Of a DNA stretch of 33,448 nt, positions 30,885-33,448 are shown piece by piece (position 1 is the first letter of the stretch; the number at the start of each line of letters is the position of its first letter). This stretch comes from Calidifontimicrobium sp964618555. GTDB taxonomy: Bacteria; Pseudomonadota; Gammaproteobacteria; Burkholderiales; Burkholderiaceae_C. Position numbers and translations under genes: made by a program. The notes under the pieces are model-generated. The model was not told where the DNA came from, ran no database searches, and saw only the letters and a program-made list of their open reading frames with translations. The stretch covers positions 1 to 33,448 of the forward strand of contig CAZUBF010000023.1 in assembly GCA_964618555.1 (NCBI GenBank). Direction: 5' to 3'.

Positions 30885-31736
30885 GTGCAAGAGCCGAACC
30901 TGACGATCCACTCGCTTCACGTCCACCCGATCAAGTCGTGCGCCGGCATCGCCGTCGACGAGGCGCTGCTGGTCGAGACCGGGCTCGAGTTCGACCGCGC
31001 GTGGATGCTGGTCAACGAGGCCGGCGGGTTCGTCAGCCAGCGCGAGCTGCCGCGGCTGCAACTGGTGCGGCCGACGCTGCGCCACGGCGACCTGCTGCTG
31101 CGCGCGCCGGGCATGCTCGCGCTGCACCTGTCGCTCGACGCGGTCGAGAGCGCGTGCCGCGTGCGCGTGTGGGGCGACGAGGTGGCGGCCTACGACATGG
31201 GCGACCTCGCCGCGCAGTGGTTCAGCGACTTCGCCGGCCGCACCCTGCGGCTGGTGCGCTTCGACCCGGAGCAGCGCCGCCGCTGCGACCCGGCGTGGAG
31301 CGGGGGCGTCGACGCCGAGGCCGCGTTCGCCGACGGCTTTCCGCTGCTCGTCGCGTCGACCGCGTCGCTCGACGAGCTGAACCGCCGGCTGGCCGCGCGC
31401 GGCCACGCGCCGGTGGCGATGGCGCGCTTCCGCCCGAACATCGTGCTCGACGGGCTCGACGCGCACGGCGAGGACTTCGTCGACACCGTCGCGCTCGACG
31501 CGCCCGAAGGGCCGGTGGTGCTGAAGCTGACCAAGCCTTGCACGCGCTGCACGATCCCGAACGTCGACCCGGCCACCGGCGAACGCGGCAACGAACCCGG
31601 CGACACACTGGCCGGCTACCGCGCCGACGCGCGCATGGGCGGCGCGCTGACCTTCGGCATGAACGCGGTGATCGTCGAAGGCATCGAGCGCACGCTGCGC
31701 ACCGGCGCGCGCGGCACGGCGACGATCGCGTTCTAG
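30885..31736 (+). CDS. MOSC domain-containing protein (YcbX/mARC-like)
   Basis: A 283-residue cytoplasmic protein. The MOSC_N beta-barrel begins SLHVHPIKSCAGIAVDEALL, with FDRAWMLVNEAGGFVSQRELPRL, and the MOSC domain follows with AFADGFPLLVASTASLDELNRRL, FRPNIVLDG and KPCTRCTIPNVDPATGERG. In this family the conserved Cys of the CTRC-type motif binds molybdenum cofactor, and members reduce N-hydroxylated compounds. No 2Fe-2S extension is present, so a redox partner would be separate. It starts at GTG 30885. A CACAATAA stretch about 35-40 bases upstream may be a weak -10 region. The EamA gene follows 24 bases later. Confidence 0.93.
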   Translation: MQEPNLTIHSLHVHPIKSCAGIAVDEALLVETGLEFDRAWMLVNEAGGFVSQRELPRLQLVRPTLRHGDLLLRAPGMLALHLSLDAVESACRVRVWGDEVAAYDMGDLAAQWFSDFAGRTLRLVRFDPEQRRRCDPAWSGGVDAEAAFADGFPLLVASTASLDELNRRLAARGHAPVAMARFRPNIVLDGLDAHGEDFVDTVALDAPEGPVVLKLTKPCTRCTIPNVDPATGERGNEPGDTLAGYRADARMGGALTFGMNAVIVEGIERTLRTGARGTATIAF

Positions 31737-31760
31737 CCGGTCGCCCCGGCGCCGCGCCCG

Positions 31761-32648
31761 ATGCAGGCCCTGCCGAGTTGGCAGCTGTTCGCGCTGTGCG
31801 TGCTCACCTGGGGCACGACCTGGTACGCGATCACCTGGCAGATCGACGCCACCGCGCCCGAGGTCGGCGTGGCCTGGCGCTTCACGCTGGCCGCGGCGGT
31901 GGTGCTGGCGGCGTGGGCGGCGCGCGGCGGGCGGCTGCGCTTCGGCGCCGCGCAGCACGCGCGGCTGGCGGCGCAGGGCGCGTTCATGTTCTCGCTGTCG
32001 TACGTGGCGATCTACCACGCCGAGCGGCACGTGCCGTCGGGGCTGGTGGCGGTGGGCTACGCGGCGTCGCCGCTGATCAACGGGCTGGGCACGCGCTGGC
32101 TGTTCGGCGCGCCGCTGACGCGGCGCTTCGTCGCCGGCGGCGTCGCCGGCGTGGCCGGCGTGGCGCTGATCTTCGCGCCGCAGTTCCGCGCGGCCGACGC
32201 CACCGGCGCGGTCGCGCTGGGCGCGGCGCTGACGGTGCTGGCCGTGCTGATGTCGTCGGCGGGCAGCCTGATCGCCAGCCGCAACCGCGAGCAGCGGATC
32301 CCGTTCTGGCCGGCGCTGGGCTACGGCATGGCCTGGGGCGCGCTGCTGAGCTGGATCATGGTGGCCATCGCCGGGCACGACCCGCTGCCGCCGGCCACCT
32401 GGCGCTGGTGGTCCGCGCTGGCCTACCTGGCGCTGGCCGGATCGGTGCTGACCTTCGCCGCGTACCTGAGCCTGCTCGACCGCCTGGGCCCCGGACGCAG
32501 TTCGGCGATCGGCGTGATGACGCCGCTGCTGGCGCTGGCGCTGTCGGTGGCCCTCGAGGGCTACCGCCCCGACCTGGCCGCCGCGCTGGGCGCGGCGCTG
32601 GCGGTGGCGGGCAACGTGCTGATGCTGCGGCGCGACGAACACGCTTGA
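31761..32648 (+). CDS. EamA/DMT-family transporter
   Basis: A 295-residue inner-membrane transporter of the drug/metabolite superfamily with about ten hydrophobic segments arranged as two EamA repeats. The first repeat starts LCVLTWGTTWYAITWQI and includes EVGVAWRFTLAAAVVL and SYVAIYHAERHVPSGLVAV. The second includes MSSAGSLIASRNREQ, YLALAGSVLTFAAYLSLLDRLGPGRSSAIGVMTPLLALAL and ALAVAGNVLML. The substrate cannot be predicted from this family. ATG 31761 lies 24 bases after the MOSC stop, so the pair are probably co-transcribed. It is followed by a 210-base gap and converges on ftsZ. Confidence 0.93.
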   Translation: MQALPSWQLFALCVLTWGTTWYAITWQIDATAPEVGVAWRFTLAAAVVLAAWAARGGRLRFGAAQHARLAAQGAFMFSLSYVAIYHAERHVPSGLVAVGYAASPLINGLGTRWLFGAPLTRRFVAGGVAGVAGVALIFAPQFRAADATGAVALGAALTVLAVLMSSAGSLIASRNREQRIPFWPALGYGMAWGALLSWIMVAIAGHDPLPPATWRWWSALAYLALAGSVLTFAAYLSLLDRLGPGRSSAIGVMTPLLALALSVALEGYRPDLAAALGAALAVAGNVLMLRRDEHA

Positions 32649-32763
32649 TGCGCGGCTCGCGCAAGCGCCACCCGTGCGCGACCGCAGCGCCGCCAGCCGA
32701 CCGCCGCGGCTGCGGCCCTGCCGGTCCGCCGGCGGTGCCCCCTCGAGGAGGGTGAGCGCGGAC

Positions 32764-32791
32764 GCCCGGGTCTGCCTGCGCAGACCCGGGC
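32764..32791. terminator. Long GC hairpin between convergent EamA and ftsZ genes
   Basis: gcccgggtctgc (32764-32775) and gcagacccgggc (32780-32791) form a perfect 12-bp stem with a four-base loop, in the 210-base gap (32649-32858) between convergent genes. A smaller inverted repeat (ccgaag/cttcgg) lies about 50 bases further right. Neither has a T-tract, so rho-independent termination is not certain. The hairpin could instead be a dispersed intergenic repeat or an RNA 3'-end stabiliser. Confidence 0.55.
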
Positions 32792-32858
32792 ACCACGCGA
32801 ACCGCCCGCGCTGCGCAAGGGCGTCGGCGCGCCGAAGGCGCTTCGGGGGTGGTCGACC

Positions 32859-33448
32859 TCAGTCCGCCTGCTTGCGCAGGAACGCCGGGATCTCGATCTC
32901 GTCCATGCCGTTGCTGGCCAGCGCGTCGACCTTCGCCGCGGCGGTGCGGCCGTGGCGCCACACGCTGGGCACCGCGAGCCCGGCGTAGTCGTGCGGCGCC
33001 GCGGCGGCAGGCGCGGCCGGTGCCTGCGTGGCCAGCGACTGGTTGAGCACCGGCAGCCCGTCGGTGCCGGTGCGCAGCGACGGCTGGCTGTGCACCACGC
33101 TGATCGGCGCGACCTGGCGCTTGGTCGCCGGACTCAGCCCGGTGGCGATCACCGTCACGCGCATCTGGTCGCCGAGCTCGTCGTCGTACGCGGTGCCGAA
33201 GATCACGTGCGCGTCGTCGGCGGCGTAGCGGCGGATGCAGTCCATCACCTTCTTGCTCTCGCTGAGCTTGAAGGTGTTCTTGCTCGCGGCGATCAGCACC
33301 AGCACGCCGCGCGCGCCCGACAGGTCGATGCCCTCGAGCAGCGGGCAGGCCACCGCCGACTCGGCGGCCTTGCTCGCGCGGTCGGGGCCGCCGGCCTGCG
33401 CGGTGCCCATCATCGCCTTGCCCGGCTCGCTCATCACCGTCTTCACGT
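32859..33448 (-). CDS. ftsZ: Cell division protein FtsZ (partial, N-terminus beyond the right edge)
   Basis: The C-terminal 196 residues or so of the tubulin-like GTPase that forms the division ring. The visible part starts in the second GTPase-linked domain: TVMSEPGKAMMGTAQAGG, PLLEGIDLSGARGVLVLI, then VIFGTAYDDELGDQMRVTVIATG, all conserved FtsZ sequence. A variable Ala/Pro linker follows. The protein ends with the conserved C-terminal peptide EIEIPAFLRKQAD, which binds FtsA and ZipA-type partners. The GTP-binding N-domain with its tubulin signature is outside the window. No gene follows it in the same direction here, consistent with ftsZ near the end of a division cluster. Confidence 0.98.
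   Translation of the reverse strand, partial: VKTVMSEPGKAMMGTAQAGGPDRASKAAESAVACPLLEGIDLSGARGVLVLIAASKNTFKLSESKKVMDCIRRYAADDAHVIFGTAYDDELGDQMRVTVIATGLSPATKRQVAPISVVHSQPSLRTGTDGLPVLNQSLATQAPAAPAAAAPHDYAGLAVPSVWRHGRTAAAKVDALASNGMDEIEIPAFLRKQAD

Noticed and set aside
1..33448. CRISPR array, tRNA, rRNA, insertion sequence, phage or toxin-antitoxin genes
   Set aside because: No regularly spaced repeats, cloverleaf-like segments, transposase or integrase motifs, or small paired toxin-antitoxin frames were recognised on either strand.

Overview
The window is a very GC-rich (roughly 70%), densely packed chromosomal segment. It most likely comes from a betaproteobacterium of the order Burkholderiales (Rubrivivax/Leptothrix-type). 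This is inferred from base composition, the RhlE helicase, the FtsZ tail ending in IPAFLRKQAD, and a type II secretion cluster in the order E-F-G-H-I-J-K-L-M-C/N-D. No rRNA, tRNA, CRISPR array, insertion sequence or phage gene is visible.

Layout. (1) Positions 1-860, minus strand: the N-terminal part of a DEAD-box RNA helicase, running off the left edge. (2) Positions 1133-16736: a surface-polysaccharide locus. It has two GT2 glycosyltransferases and an O-antigen-ligase-like membrane protein (+). These face a 1514-residue fusion of GT4, coiled coil, RgpF-like and HAD-like domains (-). A zinc-ribbon methyltransferase follows, then a 1091-residue fusion with two methyltransferase domains and one GT2 domain, then a membrane O-acyltransferase (all +). 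The ABC exporter pair wzt/wzm (-) closes the locus. (3) Positions 16795-20209, minus strand: an exported parvulin-type prolyl isomerase, a strong intrinsic terminator, an abundant-looking secreted protein of unknown function, and a small lipoprotein. (4) Positions 20229-30753, minus strand: a complete type II secretion operon gspE to gspD, with most genes overlapping or touching. (5) Positions 30885-32648, plus strand: a MOSC-domain protein and an EamA-family transporter. (6) Positions 32859-33448, minus strand: the C-terminal part of ftsZ, running off the right edge.

How the parts may work together. The glycosyltransferases would build a glycan on a lipid carrier in the cytoplasm. The methyltransferases and acyltransferase would modify it. 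Wzm/Wzt, whose Wzt carries a C-terminal glycan-recognition-type domain, would export it, and the ligase-like protein would transfer or polymerise it. The type II system has a lipid-anchored secretin and a short GspC-like protein without a PDZ domain, as in Xanthomonas Xps. The secreted protein encoded just downstream of it is a candidate substrate, and the adjacent prolyl isomerase a candidate folding helper. These links are inferred from gene order and domain content.

The most unusual items are the two multi-domain glycan enzymes, two consecutive genes that seem to begin at CTG in CTGA overlaps, the 86-base gspG/gspH overlap, and the secreted-protein gene with a leader hairpin and a terminator that leaves almost no room for a ppiC promoter.
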